NCBI RefSeq assembly: GCF_004799685.1 | Contig: NZ_CP031313.1 | Coordinates: 124,001 to 188,000 of the forward strand | Reading direction: 5' to 3' | Length of the DNA stretch: 64,000 nt | DNA from: Halobellus limi | Lineage (GTDB): Archaea > Halobacteriota > Halobacteria > Halobacteriales > Haloferacaceae | Shown: piece after piece, positions 8,506 to 17,440 of the stretch | How the letters are laid out: the number at the start of each line of letters is the position of its first letter | Numbering within the stretch: position 1 is the stretch's first letter | Translations under genes and position numbers: made by a program | The notes under the pieces: model-generated | Told to the model about the DNA's origin: nothing | Database searches by the model: none | What the model saw: only the letters and a program-made list of their open reading frames with translations

Positions 8506-9756
8506 CTATCGATCATCGAACGGCGGCATCGGGTACACGGTGTCTACCGAGTACTCGCTGTCCGTTTCGGGGTGGACCAACATCGGATCGCCCTCGTACC
8601 ACTGTCCGCATGCGGGCGTGATTTCGCCCTGAGCCGGCATCCCGGTGTCATCGAAGCCGAAATCCCCGAGAACGGTGTCGAACCGCTCGTTACGCAGCGC
8701 GTTCTGGATCTCCGTGTTTTCCGTCGAACCGGCCGTTTCGAGCGCCTGTGCAGCCACCTGCACCAGTCCGAACGCGTCCCCGACCACGTCGATCGGTACG
8801 GCATCCTTGGAGACACCGTCCTGCCCGTGGTAGAGATCCAGCAGATCATCGGTCCCCGTCGTATCGAGTCCACCGAGCCAGCCCACACCGCTGCTACCGA
8901 CATAGTTTCCCGTGTCCCCGAGTGCAGAACTCCAGGACCGAGGATCAGACGCCCGAACGAAGTTGATGAGCTTGGGATTGAACCCCTGGGTTTTCATCTG
9001 TCTAACTGCTGTGATGCCGTCCGGCGGAACCGGATTGGAGAGTACGGCGTCCGCGTTCTTCGATTTCGTCTGCGAAATCAGCGACGCGAAGTCGCTGGTC
9101 CCCACGGAGTATTTTTTGCGGAACACAACCTCGTAGTCCGTCCCTTCGAAGGTGTCCATCCAGTACTCGGCCATTTCGTTACCCCACCCAGAGTTCAATT
9201 CCCAGATGGCGAGCCGTCTTGGCGGTTCGGGCTGCAGGGTGTCGAACCACTCTTTGGTCGCCCGAGCGATGTCCCGGCTCTTCATAAAGGGAGCGAACGT
9301 CCACTCGTAGTCCTTCTCCTCGTGCGGTTCCATATAGGCGAAGGTGCTCCCAAGAAACGGCAGTTCCTGCTGTTCTGCGAACGCGCTCCCGGCGGTGACG
9401 AGCAGACTGGAGAAGCTTCCCCACAGCATCGCGACGTCGTTGTTCGAGACGATCTTGCGGAGTTTCGTCCGCGCCGTTTTGGCTTCTCCTTCGTCGTCTT
9501 TGACGATCAGTTCTAATTCTCTGCCGTTGACGCCGCCGTTGTTGTTGACGTGCTCGACACCGAGTTCGTAGCCCTGGAGGACCGACTTACCGGTCGCAGA
9601 GAGAGGGCCGGTCTTCGGCATCGTCGCGCCGATCTTTATCGGCCCCTCGCCCGACGAGGTCGTCGTCGTGCAACCTGCTAATCCAGCGGCACCTGCGACT
9701 GTCGCCCCACCGGTTTGTAGCACTGCTCTCCGAGTGAATCTACGGCTCTTCCTCAT
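8506..9756 (-). CDS. ABC transporter substrate-binding lipoprotein (LivJ/K type)
   Basis: A 416-residue periplasmic-binding protein of the branched-chain amino acid / amide type. The chosen ATG at 9756 begins MRKSRRFTRRAVLQTGG, a Tat signal, then the lipobox LAGC. The mature part starts PIKIGATMPKTGPLSATG, typical of LivJ/AmiC folds, followed by the LQGYELGVEHVNNNGG helix. It should capture an amino-acid-like or aromatic ligand outside the cell. No LivHMGF permease or ATPase genes lie beside it, so it is an orphan here or works with components elsewhere. Confidence 0.87.
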   Translation of the reverse strand: MRKSRRFTRRAVLQTGGATVAGAAGLAGCTTTTSSGEGPIKIGATMPKTGPLSATGKSVLQGYELGVEHVNNNGGVNGRELELIVKDDEGEAKTARTKLRKIVSNNDVAMLWGSFSSLLVTAGSAFAEQQELPFLGSTFAYMEPHEEKDYEWTFAPFMKSRDIARATKEWFDTLQPEPPRRLAIWELNSGWGNEMAEYWMDTFEGTDYEVVFRKKYSVGTSDFASLISQTKSKNADAVLSNPVPPDGITAVRQMKTQGFNPKLINFVRASDPRSWSSALGDTGNYVGSSGVGWLGGLDTTGTDDLLDLYHGQDGVSKDAVPIDVVGDAFGLVQVAAQALETAGSTENTEIQNALRNERFDTVLGDFGFDDTGMPAQGEITPACGQWYEGDPMLVHPETDSEYSVDTVYPMPPFDDR

Positions 9757-10006
9757 CGTACACAGTCGTTCCAAATAGTACCCAATTAATGTTTGGATGG
9801 CTGTGGAGGCAGTGTTCAAATACGCGGTTGCTGTGCGAAAACCGCCGATGGGTGTGGCTTACGAGGGAGTCTCACAACCGAGCCAAGTTCTGGCATTCTT
9901 AGCTGAACCGTATCGGTCGGCGGGTTCCTCATAAGGAGATTCGTGTCCGCGGCGATTCCAGCGCAATGGCGGTGTTTTTATATACTTGTATTCAGCAGAG
10001 ACACAT

Positions 10007-10372
10007 GTGATTGGTGAAATCGACCACATCGAGATCGAAGTCAGCGACGCTTCTGAGACTGCGGAGTTCCTCGAGAAGATCGGGTACGAACAGCACCGCC
10101 AGACGGAACACCACGGGGAGTCCTACGAGTACGTTCCCTCCGAAGGTGACGGTCCCCTCTTCGAGATTCACACGGTCTCGGGCGAGGAGACTCCGGGGAT
10201 CAACCACATCGCCTTCGCTGTCGACGACATCGAAGCAGTATCCCAGCGCCTCGAAGAGGCGGACGTAGATTCGATCGTCGGCCCCTACGACGTCGATAAG
10301 ACGGGACGGACGATTACGAACTTCCGGGACCCCGACGGGAACCGGTTCCAGGTCGTCTCCGACGAAGACTGA
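10007..10372 (+). CDS. Small VOC (glyoxalase/dioxygenase fold) protein
   Basis: A single vicinal-oxygen-chelate domain of about 121 residues with paired beta-alpha-beta-beta-beta units (IDHIEIEVSDASETAEF and INHIAFAVDDIEAVSQ) and the C-terminal DPDGNRFQVV strand that normally carries a metal-binding acid. The GTG at 10007 lies about 25-28 bp after TTTATATAC (9978-9986), which fits a leaderless transcript. The VOC superfamily includes glyoxalases, epimerases and ring-cleaving dioxygenases, so the reaction is open. Its place before an aldolase and an extradiol dioxygenase suggests the same pathway. Confidence 0.8.
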   Translation: MIGEIDHIEIEVSDASETAEFLEKIGYEQHRQTEHHGESYEYVPSEGDGPLFEIHTVSGEETPGINHIAFAVDDIEAVSQRLEEADVDSIVGPYDVDKTGRTITNFRDPDGNRFQVVSDED

Positions 10373-10457
10373 CCGGCGCGTCCAGCCGGGTACTCCACTC
10401 GTGGGTTTTTTTATCGACTCATCGAAATAGTTACTACAACCGCGTCACGAAGCCAGG

Positions 10458-11246
10458 ATGCGAATGGATCAGAGCAACAGCCTTCGTCGGACCATCGAAG
10501 ACGGTGGTATCGTCTATGGAGCGCGAGCGTCGACGTTCTCGCCGACCGTGATTGAAGTGTTCGGTGAACTGGGCGTCGATTTCGTCTGGCTCGACTTCGA
10601 GCATATGGGGCCCAGCCCGTACGACAGTCGAGTCTTCGAAGACCTCACCCGAGCGGCCGAGGCCGGTGGGACGGAACTCTTTGTTCGATTACCCAGCGGG
10701 GATCCACCGCTCATCAGGAAAGTGCTGGATGCCGGTGTACGCAATCTCCTCATTCCCCGCGTCGATTCGGCCGAGGAGGTCCGCAAAGCGGTCGAAGCGA
10801 CGCGGTTCGTGTACGACAGCAAACCCGGCGAACGCGGGAAAGCGAGCGGGCGGTCCAGTAACTGGGGTGCCGCCGATGGGTATATTCAGACCGAGGACAA
10901 CGAGGTCTGCCTCGGCGTGATGATCGAGAAGACGACTGCGGTCGACGAGCTCAAAGACATCCTCTCGGTCCCCGAGCTCGGGTTCGTGTTCATCGGCCCT
11001 TCCGACCTCTCGGTACAGATGGGCCACCCCGGCGAGAAGACACACCCCGAGGTGCTCGAGACGATCGAGAAGATCACCGACGCGTGCCACGAGGCCGACA
11101 TTCCGACGGGCGTCATCAAGACGGATCCGGACGAAATCGAGTCGGCTGTCGACGACGGGCACCAGATCCTCCGCGTCGGTGGGGACCTTGGCTCGATCAA
11201 GGAAACGCTCGGAGAGCGACTTAGGACGGTCCGCGACGACAACTGA
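10458..11246 (+). CDS. HpcH/HpaI-family aldolase
   Basis: A 262-residue class II pyruvate-type aldolase of the HpcH/HpaI family. Recognisable parts are FVWLDFEHMGP, FVRLPSGDPPLIRKVLDAG, NLLIPRVDSAEEV, the metal-binding VMIEKTTAV and FIGPSDLSVQMG. Members split 4-hydroxy-2-oxo acids or 2-dehydro-3-deoxy-glucarate into pyruvate and an aldehyde. Between a VOC protein and an extradiol dioxygenase, cleavage of a ring-opening product is plausible. An aldehyde dehydrogenase that could take the aldehyde is at 19376. Starts at 10458 and 10464 are both possible. Confidence 0.88.
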   Translation: MRMDQSNSLRRTIEDGGIVYGARASTFSPTVIEVFGELGVDFVWLDFEHMGPSPYDSRVFEDLTRAAEAGGTELFVRLPSGDPPLIRKVLDAGVRNLLIPRVDSAEEVRKAVEATRFVYDSKPGERGKASGRSSNWGAADGYIQTEDNEVCLGVMIEKTTAVDELKDILSVPELGFVFIGPSDLSVQMGHPGEKTHPEVLETIEKITDACHEADIPTGVIKTDPDEIESAVDDGHQILRVGGDLGSIKETLGERLRTVRDDN

Positions 11247-11383
11247 GACGCTCACCGTGATTATTTCGGGGTAGACGCTATCCTCTGGTATCGCGAGCGA
11301 TGATGCGTGACTACGGTAGTTCGTATCGGATTTCGGCGGCCAGTAGCAGTTGATTTATTTGGGTGCCGTCTGACCGTTTCACT

Positions 11384-12325
11384 ATGGCGCCTGAAGTCGC
11401 ACGGCTAGGCCACGTATCGCTCGAAACCCCGAATCTCGAAGAATCGCTGTCGTTCTTTCACGATGCCGTCGGACTGGAAATCGTCGATCGCGTCGACGAC
11501 ACCGTGTTCCTCCGTGCGGTAGACGAGCACGATCACCACTCACTCAGTCTGACCGAGGCCGACGCGGCACGTATCGACCACATCGGGTGGCAAACTGCCG
11601 AACCCGAGGACGTGAGGAAGTTCGCGAAGAAGTTCGAACAACAGGGATTCGACCTCACGTGGATCGAGGAGGACGAAGAACCCGGACAGGGCGAGGCGAT
11701 TCGGTTCGAGATACCGAACGGTCACCGGTTCGAGCTCTACGGGACGATGGAAAAGCCGGAGCCGCCGGCAAAGCGGCAATCGAAGCTCAAGAATCGCGTC
11801 TACGATCCGTCTGGAAACAACCCCGTCGCCCCCCATCGAATCGACCACGTCCAGGTCTGGGACCCCGACGGGTTCGAGTGCGCGGAGTGGATCCGCGACG
11901 AGCTTGGATTCCAGGTGCAGGAGTACTACGACGAAGCCGACGGCTCGAGATGGGGGACTTTTCTGAGCGCCTGTGAGGCGAAAATCGATATCGCGGTTGT
12001 CCAGTCAGAACACGAAGACGACCTTCCCGCACTTCACCACGTCGCCTATGCAGTGGATTCACCCAACGATCTGTTCGAGGCGCACAACGCGATGAACGAA
12101 CACGGGGTTCCCGTCGACGGAATCGGACAACACGGAATCTCACGAGGCGAATTTATGTATGCGCGGGATCCGATAAGCGGTCACCGGATCGAGTTCAACA
12201 CTGGCAGTTATCTCACGCTCGACCCTCACTGGGAACCGATCGCGTGGGAGGCAGGCGATATCAGCGACGGTGACGACCACCAGTGGATTGGTGGTATCGA
12301 CTCCCTCGACCGAGTCTACTACTGA
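11384..12325 (+). CDS. Extradiol-type dioxygenase (two VOC domains)
   Basis: A 313-residue two-domain VOC protein resembling catechol 2,3-dioxygenase / BphC. The expected metal ligands of the second domain are present: His in RIDHVQV, His in LHHVAYAV and Glu in GHRIEFNTGSYL. The N-terminal domain starts LGHVSLETPNLEESLSFF. It would cleave an ortho-dihydroxylated aromatic ring with O2. ATG 11384 was chosen because a TATA-like TGATTTATTT (11351-11360) precedes it by about 28 bp. It converges on the LigM-like gene across 100 bp. Confidence 0.83.
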   Translation: MAPEVARLGHVSLETPNLEESLSFFHDAVGLEIVDRVDDTVFLRAVDEHDHHSLSLTEADAARIDHIGWQTAEPEDVRKFAKKFEQQGFDLTWIEEDEEPGQGEAIRFEIPNGHRFELYGTMEKPEPPAKRQSKLKNRVYDPSGNNPVAPHRIDHVQVWDPDGFECAEWIRDELGFQVQEYYDEADGSRWGTFLSACEAKIDIAVVQSEHEDDLPALHHVAYAVDSPNDLFEAHNAMNEHGVPVDGIGQHGISRGEFMYARDPISGHRIEFNTGSYLTLDPHWEPIAWEAGDISDGDDHQWIGGIDSLDRVYY

Positions 12326-12425
12326 TTGCACAGCCGTCCGATGGAACGTCGGCGCCAATCGAAAATAAGACGGGTGCACGCAGGAATTTTCGACTCACAC
12401 GGCCGTTTCCGTCAAGACTCCGTCT

Positions 12426-13778
12426 TTATCGTGAGTCGTCGAGGTACGGACTCGGTGCGACCGTCGCGGAGATCTCCGTCTGCGAGTGGGCTTCGACCGT
12501 CGGATTAGGTGATTGACCGCCCTCCTCGCCCCAGACGAAGGTAACTTCCGTTCCGGGTTCGCTGTACTCTCGGTCGATCGAACAGATAGAGATCATCTCC
12601 CGGTCGCTGTAGGAGTACGCGAAACTCTTCGAGATACCGACAACCTCGCCGTCTTTGAGCACTTTGTCGTGGTGACCGCCCCACCGATCGCGGGGCAGAT
12701 CGATCGACTTGTGTGGGAGCGTGTCGTCGTCGAACAGCGACGCGAAGATGCCGATCGCGTCTTCGTCGTCCCAGACGAGCGTCACGCGGGTACGACCTGG
12801 GTCTGCCGCCTCGGCTTCGAGGGCCTCCCGTCCGATGAACTCGTGATCGAACTCGACCATATGATCGTAGCCAATGTCGAGCGGGCTCACGTAATAATCA
12901 CGAATATCGTCCGAGTGATAGCTTCCAGCGATCGAATACGTTCCTTCGTAGCTACTCGCACTCAGCCACTCGCGGTACGCTGCCATCTCTTCGCTGGTGT
13001 ATATCGCGGGGACGTGCGTCGTAACCCAGCCGAGCTTCACACTCAGCGGTTCGTACGCACGGGTCCCGAGCCGTTGGATGTCGTATTCTTGACCCGCTTC
13101 GAGGATCACATCTTTGATCAGGTCGGCGTGTTCGTACGGACCCTGCAGTTCAAAGCCGATCTCGCCGGCCATTCCGTGACGGAGTGCACGAACCTCTTCG
13201 CCTGCGATGGTAATTCGCTTGAAATTGAAGAACGGAATGTCGGTGAGAGACTCCTCGACGATCTCCTGCATCACGTCGAGGGCGTTCGGCCCCTGTACCT
13301 GGTAGGTGTAGAAATGCGGGTCGTCTTCGGTCTTCGATGACTTCGGATAAATCGTCTCGCTGACGTCGTACTCACCTGTCTCGGCGTGATACGCAAGCCA
13401 GTGTGCGGCGGGGATTTTTCCGCTCATCACGAATTTCTGTTCCTCGAGTCGCTGCAGTACTCCGTCTCCGATGAATTTGCCGTCGGGATTACACAGAATG
13501 GCTTGCTTGGCTTTCCCGACGTCGAATCCCTCAAAGCTGTTCGTACAGAGCTTCTTGAGAAGGTCGAACGAATCGGGACCCTCGATCACCTGGTCCATCT
13601 GGTGGTGTGAGAGATCCGCCAACACACACGTTTCGCGGGCGGCGCGAAGCTCGTCCATCCAGTTCGTGTACTCGCGTTTTACTTCCTGCGGCCAGACCCA
13701 CCGACCGCCGGCCTGTTGGAGCATTCCCACTGGATCCTGAGCTGCATCTAGAGCTGTCTGTAGGCTTCGGTCAGCCAT
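12426..13778 (-). CDS. LigM/DesA-like tetrahydrofolate-dependent O-demethylase (GcvT family)
   Basis: A 450-residue aminomethyltransferase-fold protein. Segments match, from memory, bacterial vanillate/3-O-methylgallate demethylase LigM: ALRHGMAGEIG, the GPYE motif, AIYTSEEMAAYREWL and YYVSPLDIGYDHMVEFDHEFIGR, ending VTFVWGEEGG. Such enzymes move a methyl group from an aryl methyl ether to tetrahydrofolate. DMSP demethylase and glycine cleavage T-protein share the fold, so the substrate is not certain. A TATA-like stretch, read leftward, at about 13800-13807 fits the ATG at 13778. It lies beside an IclR gene, and ring-cleavage enzymes are encoded nearby. Confidence 0.8.
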   Translation of the reverse strand: MADRSLQTALDAAQDPVGMLQQAGGRWVWPQEVKREYTNWMDELRAARETCVLADLSHHQMDQVIEGPDSFDLLKKLCTNSFEGFDVGKAKQAILCNPDGKFIGDGVLQRLEEQKFVMSGKIPAAHWLAYHAETGEYDVSETIYPKSSKTEDDPHFYTYQVQGPNALDVMQEIVEESLTDIPFFNFKRITIAGEEVRALRHGMAGEIGFELQGPYEHADLIKDVILEAGQEYDIQRLGTRAYEPLSVKLGWVTTHVPAIYTSEEMAAYREWLSASSYEGTYSIAGSYHSDDIRDYYVSPLDIGYDHMVEFDHEFIGREALEAEAADPGRTRVTLVWDDEDAIGIFASLFDDDTLPHKSIDLPRDRWGGHHDKVLKDGEVVGISKSFAYSYSDREMISICSIDREYSEPGTEVTFVWGEEGGQSPNPTVEAHSQTEISATVAPSPYLDDSR

Positions 13779-14028
13779 ACAGAGGTGAATACGTTTTCGT
13801 TATTTAAAACTATCGTCCAACCGGGGATAGAATGGGTGCCCGAACGGTGGACCATCGATTGTGCCTCCAAACGTCGTTGGTAGATTCTCCCGCCGAAACC
13901 ATCTGTACACGTCGTACGTTCCGGGATCTGGTATCGATCAGTCGTGCGGAGCTCTGACTCGGGCTCGACCGTCGGCGCAGACTTGTTCAGGAAATTCGTA
14001 ATGATCGTTTTTCTGATTCGTGTTTAAT

Positions 14029-14040
14029 ACTATTGAACAA
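14029..14040. promoter_or_regulatory. TTGAACAA-type operator candidate
   Basis: The sequence CTATTGAACAAT is nearly palindromic. A related TTCAATATTGTTGAACAA lies upstream of iclR (15018-15035). One copy upstream of each of the two genes suggests a shared regulator, most simply the IclR protein. Confidence 0.4.
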
Positions 14041-14074
14041 TTCTGCCGCCGGGAACTCTGCACGACGCCCAAGA

Positions 14075-14098
14075 TATAACAAATGTACATATGTTATA
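14075..14098. promoter_or_regulatory. 24-bp near-perfect palindrome (operator candidate 1)
   Basis: The half-sites are TATAACA and TGTTATA around an ATGTACAT centre, with one mismatched symmetric pair. The inner sequence AACAAATGTACATA recurs in inverted orientation at 14151-14172. The length and symmetry fit a dimeric regulator site. Confidence 0.6.
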
Positions 14099-14150
14099 AT
14101 TTGCATTCTGCCGGTGGAGTGCACTTGAGACACTGCCGTCAAGAATATTT

Positions 14151-14172
14151 ATAATGTATGTACATTTGTTAT
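14151..14172. promoter_or_regulatory. Second palindromic operator candidate
   Basis: Reverse-complement copy of the AACAAATGTACATA core found at 14075-14098. The two centres are 75 bp apart, about seven helical turns, which would allow cooperative binding. It lies just after the iclR stop codon. Confidence 0.55.
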
Positions 14173-14185
14173 TCTGACCCACGGC

Positions 14186-14956
14186 CTACAGACCGCTCTC
14201 GGAATATGTCAGTTTCAGTTCGATCTCGTTGGCTGCACCTTTCACGATGTCCGGTATCTCAGATGTGAACCGCTCGCCGACGAAGCGGTTTGCGGGTCCG
14301 GCGAGACTAATCGAGCAGACGACCTCTCCGTCGAGCAGGATTGGTGCAGCGACCGAGCGCATCCCCTCGACAGACTCCTCCTTGGAGTACGCGTGACCCC
14401 GCTCGCGTATCTGTTTTAGCTCCTCTCGCAGCTCGTCGGGGTCCGTGATCGTCTGTGGCGTCTTCCGCTCTAGCGATCGCTGTGAGATGATCTCTTCGAT
14501 TCGCTCCTGTGAGAGATGGGCGAATATCGCCTTCCCACTGGCTGTACAGTGGAGTCCCGACCGATCACCCATTGTGAGGTCTGTTCGGATCGCCCGATTT
14601 CCTTCCGTCCCATAGACGTACACGGCCTCTCCGAGTTCTTCTACGAAGCAGGCCGCCAGTTCACCCGTCGTGTCCGCCAGTTCCTCAACTTTCGATTTGA
14701 CGTTCGGGAACACGGGTTCGTTCCAGAGCGCGTACATTCCATATTGCAGGAACTGCAGACCGATCTGGTACTTTGCACCGTTCTGTACGACGAACTTGTT
14801 CTTCGCCAGGGTATTCAAATAGACCTGTACAGTACTCTTCGGCATATCTAGCTCCTGTGATAGTTCTGTGACCGTTTTTCCCCCGTTCGTTTTGAGGTGT
14901 TCAACCATCTTGAACACCTTGTCGACCGATTTGAGGGTGTTGTCGTGTTGAGCCAT
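14186..14956 (-). CDS. IclR-family transcriptional regulator
   Basis: A 256-residue regulator starting MAQHDNTLKSVDKVF. The N-terminal winged HTH (TVTELSQELDMPKSTVQVYL) is followed by the IclR effector domain, with LHCTASGKAIFAHL and the C-terminal SVAAPILLDGEVVCSISLAGP. IclR proteins bind small catabolites, often aromatic acids, and control breakdown genes. It sits between the demethylase-like gene and the divergent ABC transporter operon, and is the likely local regulator of both. The ATG at 14956 was preferred over upstream in-frame starts because it begins the conserved domain. Confidence 0.92.
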   Translation of the reverse strand: MAQHDNTLKSVDKVFKMVEHLKTNGGKTVTELSQELDMPKSTVQVYLNTLAKNKFVVQNGAKYQIGLQFLQYGMYALWNEPVFPNVKSKVEELADTTGELAACFVEELGEAVYVYGTEGNRAIRTDLTMGDRSGLHCTASGKAIFAHLSQERIEEIISQRSLERKTPQTITDPDELREELKQIRERGHAYSKEESVEGMRSVAAPILLDGEVVCSISLAGPANRFVGERFTSEIPDIVKGAANEIELKLTYSESGL

Positions 14957-15017
14957 ACCACGGAATTCGGTGCGACGCATTAACAATCTTGTTGTTCTCG
15001 CGGATCCAACGTCTTAG

Positions 15018-15035
15018 TTCAATATTGTTGAACAA
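15018..15035. promoter_or_regulatory. Palindromic motif in the iclR-transporter divergent region
   Basis: TTCAATATTGTTGAA is an imperfect inverted repeat continuing into ACAAAATGTTC. It lies 62 bp upstream of the iclR start and 90 bp upstream of the solute-binding protein start, well placed to control both. It shares TTGAACAA with 14029-14040. Confidence 0.5.
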
Positions 15036-15124
15036 AATGTTCGGTCCCACTTGTGCGTCTCTGTTCGGGGATAGTATCATATATGTTTGAAAATGTTTTA
15101 GTAGTACTATGTATACCCCTACCT

Positions 15125-16309
15125 ATGGGTGTCAATGACAGCCCGCTGTCTCGGAGAAAAGTAGTCAAAGCGCTTGCCGCAGGGACTGGAGTCGCAGGAC
15201 TTGCCGGCTGTTCCGGTGGTGGCGGTGGCTCGTCCGACGGCGACAGTGATAGCGGCGACAGCGGTTCCGGTGACGGAAGCACCACCAGCTCCAGCGGCGG
15301 CAGCTCCGGTGGGAACAAGGCAACCGTGCGCGTCACTGGCGGCGGCGGTAGCTGGGGAGAGGATCGCCAAGCGGCGTTCTTCGAACCGTTCGAAAACGGC
15401 GAACCGCCGTACGATGAGGAACACAATTACAAGTACATCACTGCTGCGTCCGGACAGTACACGACGGAGCTAAAACGTGACCCGAAGAACCCGGCGTACG
15501 AACTCGTCGAACTGGACGGACAGCGCGCCGAACTTCTCGGACAGAACGATGCCCTAATCAAACAGACGGAGTTCGATAACTACGACGACATTCCGCCTGC
15601 ATTCAAAAACGAGTATATGGGCGGGACTGTCTACTTCCCGCGTGGGATCGCCTACCGGGAGGACAAGACAGACAAGGAGTTCAACACCTGGGACTCGCTC
15701 ATCGACCCCGACCTCAAGGGGAAAGTCGGATTCGAGCCCTGGGACAACGCGGGCTCGAAGTACTTCTACGTCATCAACAAGATCAAGGGCGGTTCGCTCG
15801 ACAACATCGAACCCGGGCTGGAATGGCTCCGTGAGTTCGTCGAGACGACCGACCCAATCATCTTCGACCAGATCGACCAAGCCCTGAGTCTCTTTATGAA
15901 CGAGGAAATGTACGTCGCGCCGTTCCTCTCGGCGCGAACCGAGAACCTGGAAATCAATGAGGATATTCCGATGGGCTTCTCGGTCCCAGAGGGTGGATGC
16001 GTCCAGGACTACTGGGGATACCCGATCACCAAACACACCAGCGAGGACCGCCTGGAGGAGGCCAAAATACTCGGGAACGGAAATCTTGCTCCCGAACCGC
16101 AGGCTAAGTTCGCCGAAATTATGGGGTATCCACCGGCCAATCCGGCCGCAACCGAACTGATCCCGGACGAGACCCTAGAGAAGCATCCTATGATGAACCC
16201 CACCGAGGAACAAAGGGCCCGGTACGACGTCGGTATCGACTGGCTCCAAGTGGAACAACAGAAACAGGAAGACGGCCAGCGCTTCAAGGAGGTCCTCGCG
16301 GGCGGATAA
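15125..16309 (+). CDS. ABC transporter solute-binding lipoprotein (PotD/extracellular family 1)
   Basis: A 394-residue lipoprotein starting at ATG 15125 with MGVNDSPLSRRKVVKALAAG, a Tat signal, and a LAGC lipobox. A Gly/Ser/Asp-rich linker tethers the domain to the membrane. The mature part (VRVTGGGGSWGEDRQAAFF ... YFPRGIAYRED ... GKVGFEPWDN) is typical of polyamine/iron-type binding proteins. It is the first gene of a four-gene importer. Its ligand is unknown; the flanking catabolic genes suggest an organic substrate rather than a polyamine or metal. Confidence 0.9.
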   Translation: MGVNDSPLSRRKVVKALAAGTGVAGLAGCSGGGGGSSDGDSDSGDSGSGDGSTTSSSGGSSGGNKATVRVTGGGGSWGEDRQAAFFEPFENGEPPYDEEHNYKYITAASGQYTTELKRDPKNPAYELVELDGQRAELLGQNDALIKQTEFDNYDDIPPAFKNEYMGGTVYFPRGIAYREDKTDKEFNTWDSLIDPDLKGKVGFEPWDNAGSKYFYVINKIKGGSLDNIEPGLEWLREFVETTDPIIFDQIDQALSLFMNEEMYVAPFLSARTENLEINEDIPMGFSVPEGGCVQDYWGYPITKHTSEDRLEEAKILGNGNLAPEPQAKFAEIMGYPPANPAATELIPDETLEKHPMMNPTEEQRARYDVGIDWLQVEQQKQEDGQRFKEVLAGG

Positions 16310-16398
16310 TATCGGCGAGCGTCAGCGCGTCTGTGCGTGGTGTATTTTCTCCGCAAAGAATAAATATTAACGAGTCAATCTCAATCTAGAACCCAGAA

Positions 16399-17439
16399 AT
16401 GGCATTCGTAAGCATTCAGAACCTCCGAAAAACGTACGGGGACGTCGTCGCAGTGAACGATGTTTCATTAGACATCGAGGAAGGCGAGTTCGTCTCGATT
16501 CTCGGGCCGTCGGGATCCGGGAAGACGACGATGCTGAAGTCGATCGCCGGATTCGTCGAACCCACAGCGGGAAGCATCGTCGTCGCCGGGAACGAGATGA
16601 TCGGGCTGCCGCCCGAGGACCGAAATATGGGACTCGTGTTCCAGCGACTGGCTCTGTTCCCCCATATGTCTGTGTTCGACAACGTGGCGTTCGGGCTCCG
16701 ACATCGGGAGAACCTCACGGAGGCAGAGATGGAAGAGCGCGTCGCCGACATCCTCGAAGTCGTTTCACTCCCGGGTTACGAGGATCGTAACATCCAGAAT
16801 TTGAGCGGTGGGGAACAACAGCGTGTCGCGCTGGCCCGCGTCCTCGTCCTGGAGCCCGACTTGCTCCTCTACGACGAACCATTGTCAGACCTCGATCGCC
16901 AACTCCGAGAGCAGATGCGCCGTGAGATCAAAGACCTGCACGACAGGCTCGAGATCACGTCGATCTACGTGACACACAACCAGCGCGAGGCACTGACGCT
17001 GTCTGACCGCGTGCTCGTGCTTCACGAGGGCGAGAAGGTCCGGTACGCACCTCCGTCGGAGATCTACCAGGACCCACAGTCGAAGTTCGTCGCGAACTTC
17101 GTCGGCGATTCGAACTTCGTCTCTGTCACTACCGACGAGCAGAACGGCACGGTGACGTTCGAAAACGACGACATCTCGCTCCCGATGCACGAGGCGGATG
17201 CTGACGCAACTACGGACCTCCTCTACATCCGTCCCGAGGACATCACGATCAACCCCCCCAACGGAGAACGAGTCTACTCCGGAACTGTCCGCAGCACGGT
17301 CCACCTTGGCTCGGTGACCGAGTACAAGATCGAAGTGGGTGGTAACGAGTTCCTCACCACTAATCTGGGCGCACCGCAGTACACCAAAGGTGACAGCGTG
17401 ACCATTCGGTTCGAGGATTACGGGCTCGTGGAGGCGTAG
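16399..17439 (+). CDS. ABC transporter ATPase (PotA-like)
   Basis: A 346-residue ATPase with Walker A GPSGSGKTT, the Q-loop in GLVFQRLALFPH, ABC signature LSGGEQQRVALARVL, Walker B LLLYDEPLSDLD and the H-loop YVTHNQREAL. The extra C-terminal part from about residue 240 is the TOBE/OB regulatory domain typical of PotA/MalK-type importers (DLLYIRPEDITI). It energises uptake with the permeases encoded directly downstream; the gap to the next gene is one base. Confidence 0.93.
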   Translation: MAFVSIQNLRKTYGDVVAVNDVSLDIEEGEFVSILGPSGSGKTTMLKSIAGFVEPTAGSIVVAGNEMIGLPPEDRNMGLVFQRLALFPHMSVFDNVAFGLRHRENLTEAEMEERVADILEVVSLPGYEDRNIQNLSGGEQQRVALARVLVLEPDLLLYDEPLSDLDRQLREQMRREIKDLHDRLEITSIYVTHNQREALTLSDRVLVLHEGEKVRYAPPSEIYQDPQSKFVANFVGDSNFVSVTTDEQNGTVTFENDDISLPMHEADADATTDLLYIRPEDITINPPNGERVYSGTVRSTVHLGSVTEYKIEVGGNEFLTTNLGAPQYTKGDSVTIRFEDYGLVEA

Positions 17440-17440
17440 T

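Larger units (their letters stand above)
13779..14185. other. 407-bp intergenic control region
   Basis: No convincing gene. It lies upstream of the LigM-like gene and downstream of iclR. It contains two related palindromes centred on ATGTACAT, a TTGAACAA motif near 14032, and a TATA-like ATATTTATAATG at about 14145-14155 that could serve leftward transcription with a long leader. Confidence 0.6.

Noticed and set aside
10400-10415. Poly-T terminator after the small VOC gene
   Set aside because: The T7 run is followed by ATC and also looks like a TATA-type promoter element for the aldolase. It cannot be assigned by eye.
12513-13340. Open frame antisense to the demethylase-like gene
   Set aside because: Composition follows from the opposite strand, and the sense protein matches a known family throughout.
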